39,451 nucleotides of DNA from an uncultured Treponema sp. (GCA_905233535.1 CAJOEO010000036.1:1-39451); one strand, 5' to 3'. Counted from the first letter of the stretch, positions 18,666-28,062 are shown. Translations and numbers: made by a program. The notes: a model not told the origin generated them from the sequence alone.

Positions 18666-21600
18666 TTACTCCAAATATCTAAAATCGTCCACAAAACTTG
18701 TTCGTCCATCGCGAATAACAGTTAGAACAGTGTTTGCTTTTTCGCCTATGTCCTGAATTTTTTGCGAAGGCGCAAACAAAATCACTTGAAATTCCAACTC
18801 GTTGAACAAATCCATCGTAGCGGAAATTCTCTGCTCGTCCATTCGGTCAAACGCTTCGTCCATTAAAATTATACGCACGCAATTTCCGTTTTTGTAAATA
18901 TTGTTGAGCGAAGCCGCCATTATCACATAAAACGGAACTTGCGATTCCCCGCCAGAATTTAAATGCACGGTCTCAGAAAGCCGCTGAATCGAACCGTCTT
19001 TTTTATGAATTTCTATGTCGTAGTCCAAATAATTTCGATAATCGGTGTATTCTCGCACAATCGAATCGCTGTTTTCTTTTACTTGCAATTTGCTGAACAA
19101 ATCTTCGATTTCGTCTTTGTATTTTTCTTCAAAATCTCCGCTGAACAAATTTTTCGTTTCCTGATTGTCTTCCGACATTATCATTTTATAAAGCGATTGT
19201 TTTTCTTTGCTTGCCGTCATTTTAAAATCATAAGAATCTTCTCCGTAAGACAGATTTTTTAGAGCCTTCCGCAGATTTTCGAATTCGTATTGCGATGTTT
19301 CAATCGCTTCTTTCATTTTGGAAAGGAATTCGTTTCTAAAAATATCTTCGCTGTCCGCCTTTGCCTGTCGGATTTTTTCTTCGTATTTTACGATTTCAAC
19401 GCCGTCAATTTTTTTGAAAACTTCAATATATTCTGCAAGATTTTCTACGCCGTGTTTAAAATCGCGAGTAAAATCCACATTGTATTTACACTGCTTTTGA
19501 ATTAACTGCTCTTTCAGCGATTCAAATTGATTTTTAAGCGTTTCGCGCCTCGGCGAAAAATTTTCAGAAATCGTTTGCGCAGATTTTATTTTTAACTCTT
19601 CCTTGAATTTTTTGCCAGCTTCGTCAAAAAGAGAAACCTTTTCGATTGAAATATTATCAAGATATTTCTTCAATTCCGCCGTTTGATTTTTTAAGGATTC
19701 CGTTTCTTTTTCATCGCTTTGAATTTTTACTTTCAGCGAAGATTTTTCGTCGCGAATTTTATTTTGCCTTTTGTAAAGTTCATTTTGCAACTTTTCCTGC
19801 TCTTCTATTTTTTTGACCAATTCAATGATGTCAGGATTCTTTTTCAATTCGTCCAAATCTTTTTTTGATTTTTCGATTTCCTTTTCATTTTTCAAAAGTT
19901 CATTCGGACTAGAAAGATTTTCAAACAGCGAATCAAAATTGATTTCGATATTTTTCAATTCTGAAAAAAAATTAATTTTTTCCCTCAATTCCTGCAATTT
20001 CTCTTTTAGTTTTTTTGAATTCTGCAGATATTGCTTCAACTGTTTTGCAATCGCATCTTTTCCAATGTATGGTTTTGCGTAAATCTCAGGATTGATTTTT
20101 CGCGCAACAAAATTTTTGTAAAGCATACAATCTTTCGTAACTGCACAATCAAATTTTTCCAATTCGCCAAGATTTTCCGCGCAAAAAACTTTTCCCAAAA
20201 TGTAATTCACAAAATTTTTTGCATAAAAATTTTCCGATTCCACAAAACGCGCAAGCGATTTTTCTTCAATTTGAAGATTTGTCGGAATTTTTCCTGTATT
20301 TATGATTCCTTGACTGTGAATCTTCGAGCAACTGTAAACTTCAAGCGCGATTTTATAATATTTTGGCTCAACGATAATATAAAACCGCTGAGTGTTCAAA
20401 AATCCTTCGATTGCGTTTGTCCAAGTTTTGTCAGAAATTTCCAAAAGTTCCGACAAAATATACACGCGGCTTTCAATTTCGCGCTCATCAAATTCTTTTT
20501 GAATCGCATCGCGAAACGCGGTCGTTTGCTGAGGAAACGGAATATTTTGCTTTTGCAAAATCTCTATCGCTTTTTCTTTTTCGCCGATTTCATTTTGAAT
20601 ATGCCGATATTCGTCTTGCGCGTGAACTTTCTGCTCGTCAAGATTCTGCATTTGATTTTGAACAAACGATTTTATTTTTTGCGCGATTTCCAATTTTTCC
20701 GATTCCGCATTTTCTTCCAAAAGAAAATTCAGTTCGTTTGGAGAAATGTCAACTTTCGCAATTTTTAAAAACAGGGCAAGCATCGAACGGATTTTTTCAA
20801 CTTGATTTTTAAGATTTTCGCGGCATTTTTTCAAATCGCGTCTTTTGTTTTGCAAATTGTTCAATTTTTCTTCAAGTTTTTCGATTGCTTTTGAACATTC
20901 GTTTTCCTTTTTCGATGATTCTAATTCAAGAAGAATTTTTCCCGCACCGCGAATGTCATTTTCCAAGTTTTGAATCTCGTTTTCTTTTAAGAAAAATCGA
21001 TTTTTATTTACGCTAATCAAATTTTCAAAATCTTTGATTTTATTTTTTAGATTTTCAAAATTTGCAAGAAGAATCAAAAGTTCAACAACTTCCTTGTCGT
21101 GCTGATTTTTTTCGATTTCATCATTTTTTTTGATTATTTCAGAAAGCGAATTTCGCTCCAATTTTGTTTTTTCAAGCGTTCGTTCAAGTTCGTTCAGCGC
21201 GTCAATGCTTTCTCTAAGCGAGTTTACATCGATTTCTTTTTCCGAAAGAACATATTTGTTGATAAATTCTTTTATATCGTCAACAGGTCGAAACGCGATT
21301 GTTTTCCTAATAACATCAAAAAATTTTTCTTCAAGATTTCCAAGTCTGTGGCGAAGTCTGTTTTTGTATTCATTTGCATTGTAAAACTGAATTTTATTTC
21401 CCTTATTTTTGAATTGCTCTGGAAGGCTGGGCTTTTGTTTGTCCGTCAAAAAAGAAATATCGTCAAAAGAGCCTGATTCAATGTACCATCGCCGTTTTAC
21501 CGCGTCCGTTTCGTCCGCCGAAAGCAAATGTATTCCGCAAACAAAAAAGCGATTTTCTTTTTCTTCGTAAAATTCCAGCGCGATATTTGAAATGACCGCA

Positions 21601-21881
21601 CCTTTTCGCATATATGTTTCATTCGTCGTGTTTACTTTACACCGAACATAGCCACGCAAATCGCGCTTGCTTTTTTCATTTGCAGCTTCATTAAAATGTG
21701 TTGTATTCCCCGTAAGAACCATTTGCATAGCATCAAGAATTGTGGATTTTCCTGCGCCATTGTTCCCAGTGATTAATGCCGAATTATTCTTTGCCGTCAA
21801 ATCTCCAACAAGAGAAATAGTTTCGTCTGAAAAATACATCCAATTTATAATTCGTATTCTAGTCAGCGTCGTCTTCTGCAT
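18666..21881 (-). CDS. jetC: Wadjet JetC-like SMC/MukB-type coiled-coil ATPase
   Basis: Walker A ALITGNNGAGKSTILDAMQMVLTG, long coiled coils, signature LNSGGESQVPFYVIMAASL, Walker B IILMDEAFDRMDEQR. Likely start MQKTTLTRI at 21881; ORF open to 21941. Confidence 0.92.
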   Translation of the reverse strand: MQKTTLTRIRIINWMYFSDETISLVGDLTAKNNSALITGNNGAGKSTILDAMQMVLTGNTTHFNEAANEKSKRDLRGYVRCKVNTTNETYMRKGAVISNIALEFYEEKENRFFVCGIHLLSADETDAVKRRWYIESGSFDDISFLTDKQKPSLPEQFKNKGNKIQFYNANEYKNRLRHRLGNLEEKFFDVIRKTIAFRPVDDIKEFINKYVLSEKEIDVNSLRESIDALNELERTLEKTKLERNSLSEIIKKNDEIEKNQHDKEVVELLILLANFENLKNKIKDFENLISVNKNRFFLKENEIQNLENDIRGAGKILLELESSKKENECSKAIEKLEEKLNNLQNKRRDLKKCRENLKNQVEKIRSMLALFLKIAKVDISPNELNFLLEENAESEKLEIAQKIKSFVQNQMQNLDEQKVHAQDEYRHIQNEIGEKEKAIEILQKQNIPFPQQTTAFRDAIQKEFDEREIESRVYILSELLEISDKTWTNAIEGFLNTQRFYIIVEPKYYKIALEVYSCSKIHSQGIINTGKIPTNLQIEEKSLARFVESENFYAKNFVNYILGKVFCAENLGELEKFDCAVTKDCMLYKNFVARKINPEIYAKPYIGKDAIAKQLKQYLQNSKKLKEKLQELREKINFFSELKNIEINFDSLFENLSSPNELLKNEKEIEKSKKDLDELKKNPDIIELVKKIEEQEKLQNELYKRQNKIRDEKSSLKVKIQSDEKETESLKNQTAELKKYLDNISIEKVSLFDEAGKKFKEELKIKSAQTISENFSPRRETLKNQFESLKEQLIQKQCKYNVDFTRDFKHGVENLAEYIEVFKKIDGVEIVKYEEKIRQAKADSEDIFRNEFLSKMKEAIETSQYEFENLRKALKNLSYGEDSYDFKMTASKEKQSLYKMIMSEDNQETKNLFSGDFEEKYKDEIEDLFSKLQVKENSDSIVREYTDYRNYLDYDIEIHKKDGSIQRLSETVHLNSGGESQVPFYVIMAASLNNIYKNGNCVRIILMDEAFDRMDEQRISATMDLFNELEFQVILFAPSQKIQDIGEKANTVLTVIRDGRTSFVDDFRYLE

Positions 21882-22485
21882 TGTCTTCAACTCCCGATTC
21901 ATATTCTTCAAGTCGATTTTTTGTTTGTTCGTACAGCGCATTTATTCCATCATCTGAAATTGCCATTAAAACAGACGGATATATTTCTATTCTAGCGTCT
22001 TCTTGTGTTATATCAGAATCTATAATTCTTATAATATTGTATCGTTTAAATATAGCGAGTGCATCTTTCTCTGTAGTTTTGTCAAGTTTTGTATTTAATT
22101 TCAACATATCGAATTTAGAACGAATTTCCTGCATTTTCACAGTTCTTTCTTCGCTTGAAGTTGAAATATCGTTTCTTTTTTCAAGGTACAGAAGACGCAA
22201 AATTAAAAGAAAAATGCTTTGCATTTTAGACAGAAATAACTTTCCAGTTCCCTGTTGATTTTTTATATAAATAAAACCAAGATTTTCGTTTATAAAAAGC
22301 TCATATCCTATCATATCCAAATATTCTATGAACAAATCTTTATTATCTCGTATAAAAATATAATCTTTTCTAGTATCTTCCTTGCGCTTTAAAATAAAAC
22401 ATTTGTTCAAAAGTTTGTTCGCGCTGCTGCGGAATTTTTCCTTTTGACTTTGAGATTCTGCGATTTTTTGTAAATCTTCAAACAT
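21859..22485 (-). CDS. jetB: Wadjet JetB-like (DUF6063/DUF4194-type kleisin-associated) protein
   Basis: Position between jetA and jetC with overlapping starts/stops; winged-helix-like sequence of expected length. Confidence 0.8.
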   Translation of the reverse strand: MFEDLQKIAESQSQKEKFRSSANKLLNKCFILKRKEDTRKDYIFIRDNKDLFIEYLDMIGYELFINENLGFIYIKNQQGTGKLFLSKMQSIFLLILRLLYLEKRNDISTSSEERTVKMQEIRSKFDMLKLNTKLDKTTEKDALAIFKRYNIIRIIDSDITQEDARIEIYPSVLMAISDDGINALYEQTKNRLEEYESGVEDNAEDDAD

Positions 22486-23854
22486 TGCGATTCCTTCTTA
22501 TAATCTTAAAATTGGAAAATTCATAATTTTCAGTTTTAACACGGTCATTCATATTTTCGATTTTGTAAACCTTTGAAATCTGTCCGTAAATTTTTATGTA
22601 TATTGCATACAAAAATTCTTTTCTTTCGTTTAAAGGCAAATCTTTTGCCTGCATTTCCATGCGATTTAAAAGAAGTTTCTGCACATATTCATCGATTTTT
22701 TTTAGATAAATACGATTTTTTTGCCTATTCACTTCATCGCGACGCTTTTTTTCGCGCTCTTCTTTTGAAATACATTCGCTATCAGAAACGCTTTCAATGT
22801 TTGCAAGTTTTCGTTTTGAAATGTATGTTCTAATCGATTCCTCACAAATATAATTCTGCGGAAAAATCGTAAGATAATCATTTATATCGATTTTAGATTC
22901 TTCATTTTCTGCAAAATAACGAAGAATTTGATTTATTTTTCCCTCTTGATTTGTATCCGACGAAAGCACGAATTTTGCGCGCGAAACGGCATTTGTAATG
23001 TAAAATCTATGTTTTCGGTCGATTTCCGCTATTATTTTGTCGAGGTTAAAAAACGAAGATTTTACATCATTAATCATTAAAAAAATCTGATTGCGGGCAA
23101 TTTCGTCATCATTTTCCTGTTCGATTTCCTTATAATTTTCAATAAGTTTATTCAAAATATTCTGGTCTTCGCTTAATTTGTCAAGATTTTTTGTGATAGA
23201 AATTCTAAATCTTGATATATTTTCGCTAGTTTTTAATCTCATATAAGATTTTGAAATGATTTCGTCCTTATAAACATTGAACAAATCTAAAATTTCGTTC
23301 CATTCTAGTTTTTGTGTTTGTCGGTCGATATGACGTTTTATACTAACATTTAATTTTTTTAGACTTGAAATTAATTTTTCTGTATTTACAGAAACATTTT
23401 TTAGAATATACTCATAAGGCTTTGCATACAATTCTTCATTTTGCAAAATTGCGTGAATCTGCGAAATATGACCCGCATATTCTGTTTCCTCGTTCTTCAC
23501 CGATTCTATCATCGTGCGAATAAACGGAATCGCGTATTCTTGAAGCACAATATTTTCCTGATAATTTTTTTCAGGTTCTGTGCATAGCCAGCCGCAATCT
23601 TCCAAATATCTTAAAATAAACAAAGCGCGGCTTCGAGAATCTTTTGGAGTGTCTTCCTCAAAAGAAATATCTATCTTAATTGAATCAAAATATTCTGTAA
23701 GTATAGAAATGATATTTTCCTTGTTTACGCCATAAGAAAGTTCTGATTTATAAGAATTATATATAGAAAAAATACAATCCGCATAAATTTCACGATTCGG
23801 ACTTGAAAGCGGATTAAAAAAATTTTGCGGTATTATGGAGAAAAGTTTTTTCAC
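22478..23854 (-). CDS. jetA: Wadjet JetA-like (DUF5716-type) kleisin protein
   Basis: MKKLFSIIPQNFFNPLSSPNREIYADCI...; GTG start at 23854; first gene of operon. Confidence 0.82.
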   Translation of the reverse strand: MKKLFSIIPQNFFNPLSSPNREIYADCIFSIYNSYKSELSYGVNKENIISILTEYFDSIKIDISFEEDTPKDSRSRALFILRYLEDCGWLCTEPEKNYQENIVLQEYAIPFIRTMIESVKNEETEYAGHISQIHAILQNEELYAKPYEYILKNVSVNTEKLISSLKKLNVSIKRHIDRQTQKLEWNEILDLFNVYKDEIISKSYMRLKTSENISRFRISITKNLDKLSEDQNILNKLIENYKEIEQENDDEIARNQIFLMINDVKSSFFNLDKIIAEIDRKHRFYITNAVSRAKFVLSSDTNQEGKINQILRYFAENEESKIDINDYLTIFPQNYICEESIRTYISKRKLANIESVSDSECISKEEREKKRRDEVNRQKNRIYLKKIDEYVQKLLLNRMEMQAKDLPLNERKEFLYAIYIKIYGQISKVYKIENMNDRVKTENYEFSNFKIIRRNRNV

Positions 23855-23860
23855 AAATTG

Positions 23861-23866
23861 ATTATA
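23861..23866 (-). promoter_or_regulatory. Putative -10 box of the Wadjet operon, 6 nt from the start codon
   Basis: TATAAT on minus strand followed by CAATTT then GTG start of jetA. Confidence 0.5.
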
Positions 23867-23922
23867 TTAAAAACTGGACTTTTGTGCATTTCGTGGCGGA
23901 TTTGGCACAAATCAATCCGTCG

Positions 23923-24435
23923 CTATTTTTTTGCGATTTGAGCGATTTTACTTTCAAAAACATCGCACAAAAAAGAATACGTTTCGGCAGCATCTTTTCG
24001 GATTTGCTCGGCGTATTCGCCAGAAAAACCGCGCTCGTTTCGCATTTCGCCGAACGATTTGTATTTTCCGTTTATCGAATACGGAACAGCGCGTTCATTT
24101 TGGGAAAAAATCAAAACTTCGCCGTCGCCCACCTTTACGCGCATTTCCGCGTAAAAATTCGACAAAACGCTCCAGCCATTTCCGTTTGATTCAAACTTTT
24201 TCGCGCAAAAAACTACTAGAATTCCGTTTTCTTCTTTCCAATTTTGATTTGAATCGTCGTTCAACCATTTTTTGATTTTTTCTTTCAAAACAGATTTTTC
24301 AATTTTCGTCGGAACAATTTGCTCGTAATTTGAAAGCGGAAAATTCGTTTGCCATTTTTTTGTATACGGAGAAGACGCGCAACTTTCAAACAAAAACAAA
24401 ACGCCCAAAAACACAATTTTCAAAAAAAATTTCAT
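23923..24435 (-). CDS. Hypothetical lipoprotein
   Basis: Signal sequence with lipobox-like LFESCASS; Treponema-style lipoprotein. Confidence 0.65.
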   Translation of the reverse strand: MKFFLKIVFLGVLFLFESCASSPYTKKWQTNFPLSNYEQIVPTKIEKSVLKEKIKKWLNDDSNQNWKEENGILVVFCAKKFESNGNGWSVLSNFYAEMRVKVGDGEVLIFSQNERAVPYSINGKYKSFGEMRNERGFSGEYAEQIRKDAAETYSFLCDVFESKIAQIAKK

Positions 24436-24438
24436 TCG

Positions 24439-24795
24439 TCAAATCCCAATTTTGTAGCCCGCGCCTTCGACAGCGCGTTTTATTTCGTCGTCATCGATTT
24501 TTCTGCTCATCGAAAGAACGGCGTTCGCTTTTTTTAAATCAACTTTTGCCGAAAGACCTTCTATTTTGTTTAGCGAATTTTGAACGTGCGCACTACAATT
24601 TTTACAAGTCATTCCGTCGATTTTTATAGTTTTAGTTTCCAAAATCGGCTCGGCGAGCGTTTTTTCTTGTGCAATCGTTACACCTCCGCCGCCACCGCAA
24701 CACGCGCTTTCGCCTTTTAGATGTTTTGCAACAGATTTCAACGCAAAAACCACAAAAACCACTATAATTCCAAGTATAATAACATTTGCAATCAT
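24439..24795 (-). CDS. FeoB-associated-type N-terminal TM/Cys segment fused to heavy-metal-associated (HMA) domain
   Basis: MIANVIILGIIVVFVVFALKSVAKHLKGESACCGGGGG followed by IKIDGMTCKNCSAHVQNSL. Confidence 0.85.
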   Translation of the reverse strand: MIANVIILGIIVVFVVFALKSVAKHLKGESACCGGGGGVTIAQEKTLAEPILETKTIKIDGMTCKNCSAHVQNSLNKIEGLSAKVDLKKANAVLSMSRKIDDDEIKRAVEGAGYKIGI

Positions 24796-24836
24796 ATTTT
24801 CCTCTTGATTTTTGCGTATTTTACAATAAAAAAAAC

Positions 24837-24867
24837 AAAAACGCCCGCATTTTTTACGGGCGTTTTC
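24837..24867 (-). terminator. Rho-independent terminator downstream of csoR-like gene
   Basis: aaaacgcccg...cgggcgtttt stem; long T-run on minus strand. Confidence 0.8.
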
Positions 24868-24881
24868 CTTGTTGAGAAAGA

Positions 24882-25169
24882 TTATCTCATAAATTTTAGA
24901 AGCATTCTCGTCAACTTTTCCGCTTCTTCTTCGTTTTCCTTAATTCTTTCTTTAAATTCCGTTTCGATGTAACGAACCAAATATTCTCTCGCAAAACCGT
25001 CTAAAGCAGATTTTGCCGCCGAAACTTGAATCAAAACATCTTCGCATTCAGCACGCTCTTCGACCATTTTTTTGATTCCGAGAATTTGACCGCTAAGACG
25101 ACTAAGCCTGTTTACAAGTGGACGATTATATTCGTCATATATTGCATTAATTTCTTGATATTCTGCCAT
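24882..25169 (-). CDS. CsoR/RcnR/FrmR-family metal-responsive repressor
   Basis: NRPLVNRLSRLSGQILGIKKMVEERAECEDVLIQVSAAKSALDGFAREYL (DUF156 family pattern). Confidence 0.88.
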   Translation of the reverse strand: MAEYQEINAIYDEYNRPLVNRLSRLSGQILGIKKMVEERAECEDVLIQVSAAKSALDGFAREYLVRYIETEFKERIKENEEEAEKLTRMLLKFMR

Positions 25170-25173
25170 ATTT

Positions 25174-25210
25174 TACCCCTTTTATGCGTATTTTATACGG
25201 TACTGGGGTA
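25174..25210. promoter_or_regulatory. Putative CsoR-family operator upstream of the csoR-like gene
   Basis: TACCCC (25174-25179) and TACTGGGGTA (25201-25210) G/C-tract half-sites around an AT-rich centre. Confidence 0.5.
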
Positions 25211-25214
25211 TATG

Positions 25215-25586
25215 TCAATCTAATTTTAGAATCTCGTCTTTCATGGCAGAAAGCACTATTTCTTGTTCGGAAATTTTTGCGATGAGTTCGTCTAATTCGT
25301 TTGGCGTACATTCTTTTTCGCTGGATAAAACACACATATTTAATGTTTTCATTCTATAAATCACGGATAGATTAAAATTTTGTGCGAGTTTATCAATATC
25401 TTCGTCGGTTACATCTTGTTTTAACGATACAATAACATTATGAAGCGAATACGATTCATTATTTTGTTCTACAAATTCCACAGAATCTTCGTGTTTCCAA
25501 GAATCGTCATGTATATTTGCGGGCGAAACTTTGTAAGACGAACACGAAAAAAACGCAAACGCAAAAAGAAAAATCAAATATTTCAT
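25215..25586 (-). CDS. Hypothetical lipoprotein with inhibitor-I9/propeptide-like region
   Basis: MKYLIFLFAFAFFSCSSYK lipobox; VIVSLKQDVTDEDIDKLAQNFNLSVIYRMKTLNMCVLSS. Confidence 0.6.
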   Translation of the reverse strand: MKYLIFLFAFAFFSCSSYKVSPANIHDDSWKHEDSVEFVEQNNESYSLHNVIVSLKQDVTDEDIDKLAQNFNLSVIYRMKTLNMCVLSSEKECTPNELDELIAKISEQEIVLSAMKDEILKLD

Positions 25587-25662
25587 TCAAAAAATCATAT
25601 CGAACGAAATTTCTTTTCGCAACAAGTCTTGATTTTTTGCTAAAATATCAGCGAGGTACTTT

Positions 25663-26347
25663 ATGAAAGGCTATATTCATCAACTTGAAAGTTTTGGCTC
25701 TGTCGATGGTCCTGGCGTTCGATTTATAGTTTTTGTGTCGGGCTGCCGCTTGCGACGACATCATCAAAGAGGCTTTGGCTTGTCGTTCGTATTGGGGGAA
25801 AAAAGGCGGAATCACCGTTTCGGGCGGCGAGCCTTTGGTGCAGATTGATTTTTTGATTGATTTATTTGAAAAGGCGAAAGCGCAAAAAATCAACACTTGT
25901 ATAGATACGGCTGGCGAACCGTTCACAAAAGACGGCGAATGGTTTTCAAAATTCAATCGATTGATGGAATTAACGGACATTCTTCTTGTTGATATAAAAC
26001 ATATTGACGAGGCGGAACACATTTCTCTCACAGGAAAAACAGGTAAAAATATACGCGAAATGTTTTATTACCTAGACGAAATAAAAAAGCCTATTTGGAT
26101 TCGGCACGTTCTTGTTCCTGGGATTACCGACAACGACGATTTTCTTTTGCAAACTCGCGATTTTATTCGCACTCTTTCAAACGTGGAGCGCGTAGAAATA
26201 TTGCCGTATCATGGTCTAGGCGTGTCAAAATACAAGGATTTGGGTATACCGTACTCGTTGGAAAATACGCAATCGCCAACGGAGGAGCGCGTGGAAAATG
26301 CTCGAAAAATCCTCGAATGTGAAAAATACAACAAATGGAAAGATTAA
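25663..26347 (+). pseudogene. pflA: Pyruvate formate-lyase activating enzyme-like radical SAM gene, frameshifted and missing the CxxxCxxC segment
   Basis: ORF 25663 starts [28 protein letters not shown]; the other frame continues [35 protein letters not shown]... to 26347; the iron-sulfur cluster segment is absent at the junction (~25742-25755). Confidence 0.85.
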
Positions 26348-26350
26348 AAA

Positions 26351-27043
26351 ATGGTAGAGATTTTTGATTCGACCGACAAATTTCCGCTTCAAAAAATTGG
26401 GCGTTTTGCTGGCGTTTGTTGGAATAGTCCAATCGACGATGTTCAAAAAAACGTTTTGCGTGCAAAAGATTGCATAAAAAGTGGACATGGGCGCGTTTTG
26501 GAATTTGTGGACGTTGAAATTTGCATATCGGGGTATTCCGCGCGTTGTATTCGTGAATACTATACACATATTGGCGGTGCGCCCACGCGGCTTCAAGAAT
26601 CGACGCGGTATGTAAATTGCGAAAAGTTCGATTATTTTTTGCCGCCGTCCGTTCTTACTGCGGGAAAAAATCGAAGCGTTTGCGACGAAAGCGCGGCGAA
26701 AATTTATCACGATTGCATGGATTTTATTCGTCAAAAATACGCCGAACTTTTGGACGCGGGCGTTTCGCGCGAAGACGCAGCGAACGTTCTTCCGCTTGGA
26801 ATGATGACAAAAATCGTTGACAAGCGAAATCTGCGAAATTTAATAAATCTGATGAATCAACGGCTTTGTTCTCGCGCGTATTGTGAAATCCAAAATCTTG
26901 CAAACGAAATTCGAGATTCTCTTGCTTCATATTCTGAAGAATGGGCGTGGATTTGCGAAGAATTGTTCGTTCCAAAATGCGAATTTTGTGGATTTTGTAC
27001 AGAAAAAAAATCTTGCGGACGACGACCAAAAAAAGAAGATTAA
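26351..27043 (+). CDS. thyX: Divergent flavin-dependent thymidylate synthase (ThyX)
   Basis: SGYSARCIREYYTHIGGAPTRLQESTRYVN, DAANVLPLGMMTKIVDKRNLRNLINLMNQRLCSRAYCEIQNLA; C-terminal CEFCGFCTEKKSCG. Confidence 0.85.
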   Translation: MVEIFDSTDKFPLQKIGRFAGVCWNSPIDDVQKNVLRAKDCIKSGHGRVLEFVDVEICISGYSARCIREYYTHIGGAPTRLQESTRYVNCEKFDYFLPPSVLTAGKNRSVCDESAAKIYHDCMDFIRQKYAELLDAGVSREDAANVLPLGMMTKIVDKRNLRNLINLMNQRLCSRAYCEIQNLANEIRDSLASYSEEWAWICEELFVPKCEFCGFCTEKKSCGRRPKKED

Positions 27044-27050
27044 AACAAAA

Positions 27051-27087
27051 AAAACGGGATTTCTTTTTAGAAAACCCGTTTTTTTCT
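27051..27087. terminator. Bidirectional terminator between convergent thyX and lytic transglycosylase
   Basis: aaaacggg ... cccgtttttt stem with flanking A/T runs. Confidence 0.65.
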
Positions 27088-27735
27088 ACCTTGCCATTGC
27101 GATTGCATTTTCTGCGTTTGAATCCGCTTTGTAGAAAGACGCAACTTCAGACGCAAATTGTTTGTCCAACGACCGCCGGTATTTTGAAATCTTTGCAACG
27201 TAATTTAGAGTGTGCTGTGGCGTGTTGTTGTTCTTTACTTTTGTTGTACCAGCGTTATACATTGCCAACGCGGTAATTTCATTTCCTGCCACGTCAAGAC
27301 AATATTTCAAATGAGTCATTCCGTATTTTGCATTAATATTTGGATTAAAAAAATCCGCTTCAGAAAGTTGTGGAAACGATGCTTCGTTCAACTGAAAAAG
27401 TCCGCGGTCAATCGTTTTATTCTTGTTTTTGTTCACGGCGTTTGTTTTGTAATTGCTTTCAACGTAAGCAAGCGCGAACGCCAACGACGGCGGAATATCA
27501 TTTTTTGCGGCATTTTTCAAAATCGCCTGCGCGATTTCGCGATTTCCCGTAACGTGCGTGTAAAACCATTCCACCGCAGGACGCGAAAGCGTCTGACGAT
27601 ACAACAAAAGCGCGCTGTCTTCTTCCGCTAAAACATCTTCTTTTGAAGAACTTTCTTCTCCAAAAGATTTTTCGATTCCCGTTTCAAATCCCAACAAAAA
27701 ATCGAGTCCGCTCAACTCCAAATCTTCCGTAACGG
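27086..27735 (-). pseudogene. Lytic transglycosylase (SLT/GH23-like) missing its native N-terminus
   Basis: IPPSLAFALAYVESNYKTNAVNKN...RGLFQLN...ALAMYNAGTTKVKNNNTPQHTLNYVAKI; ORF start runs into antisense of the infB fragment and no signal peptide is present. Confidence 0.75.
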
Positions 27736-27860
27736 CAACCGAAGCCGGAGGAATTACGCAGCACATCGGCGCATATCAGGTCATGTGCAAAGACAAAAAA
27801 ATTGTCTTTTTGGATACTCCCGGTCACGAAGCATTTACCGCCATGCGTGCTAAAAAAAGC
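27729..27860 (+). pseudogene. infB: Fragment of translation initiation factor IF-2 (infB) G-domain
   Basis: [42 protein letters not shown] matches IF-2 switch I through G3 regions; flanks are not IF-2. Confidence 0.85.
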
Positions 27861-28062
27861 CCGCTGACTAGAATTGTCCCAACAAGGGATTTAGATTTAT
27901 ACGAATTCATAATAGGGCGAATTCTTGCGCAAATGAGATTTTTAGTCAATCGCATTTGCACGAAATATTTTCAGAACAAGCCCAATTATTGCGTTTTATT
28001 TGAAGATTTTGCAAATATTGCGCTTTATTTCAGTTTTATTGAAAATCTATGAAATATTTTGA

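Noticed and set aside
20031-20768. 245-aa plus-strand ORF inside jetC
   Set aside because: Antisense of the JetC coiled-coil; low-complexity F/N/R composition without recognisable features.
27903-27930. ATAGGGCGAATTC string reminiscent of cloning-vector polylinkers, with two EcoRI sites nearby
   Set aside because: Only about 12 nt and flanks do not continue into any vector sequence I recognise; treated as coincidence, though vector screening of this junction is worthwhile.
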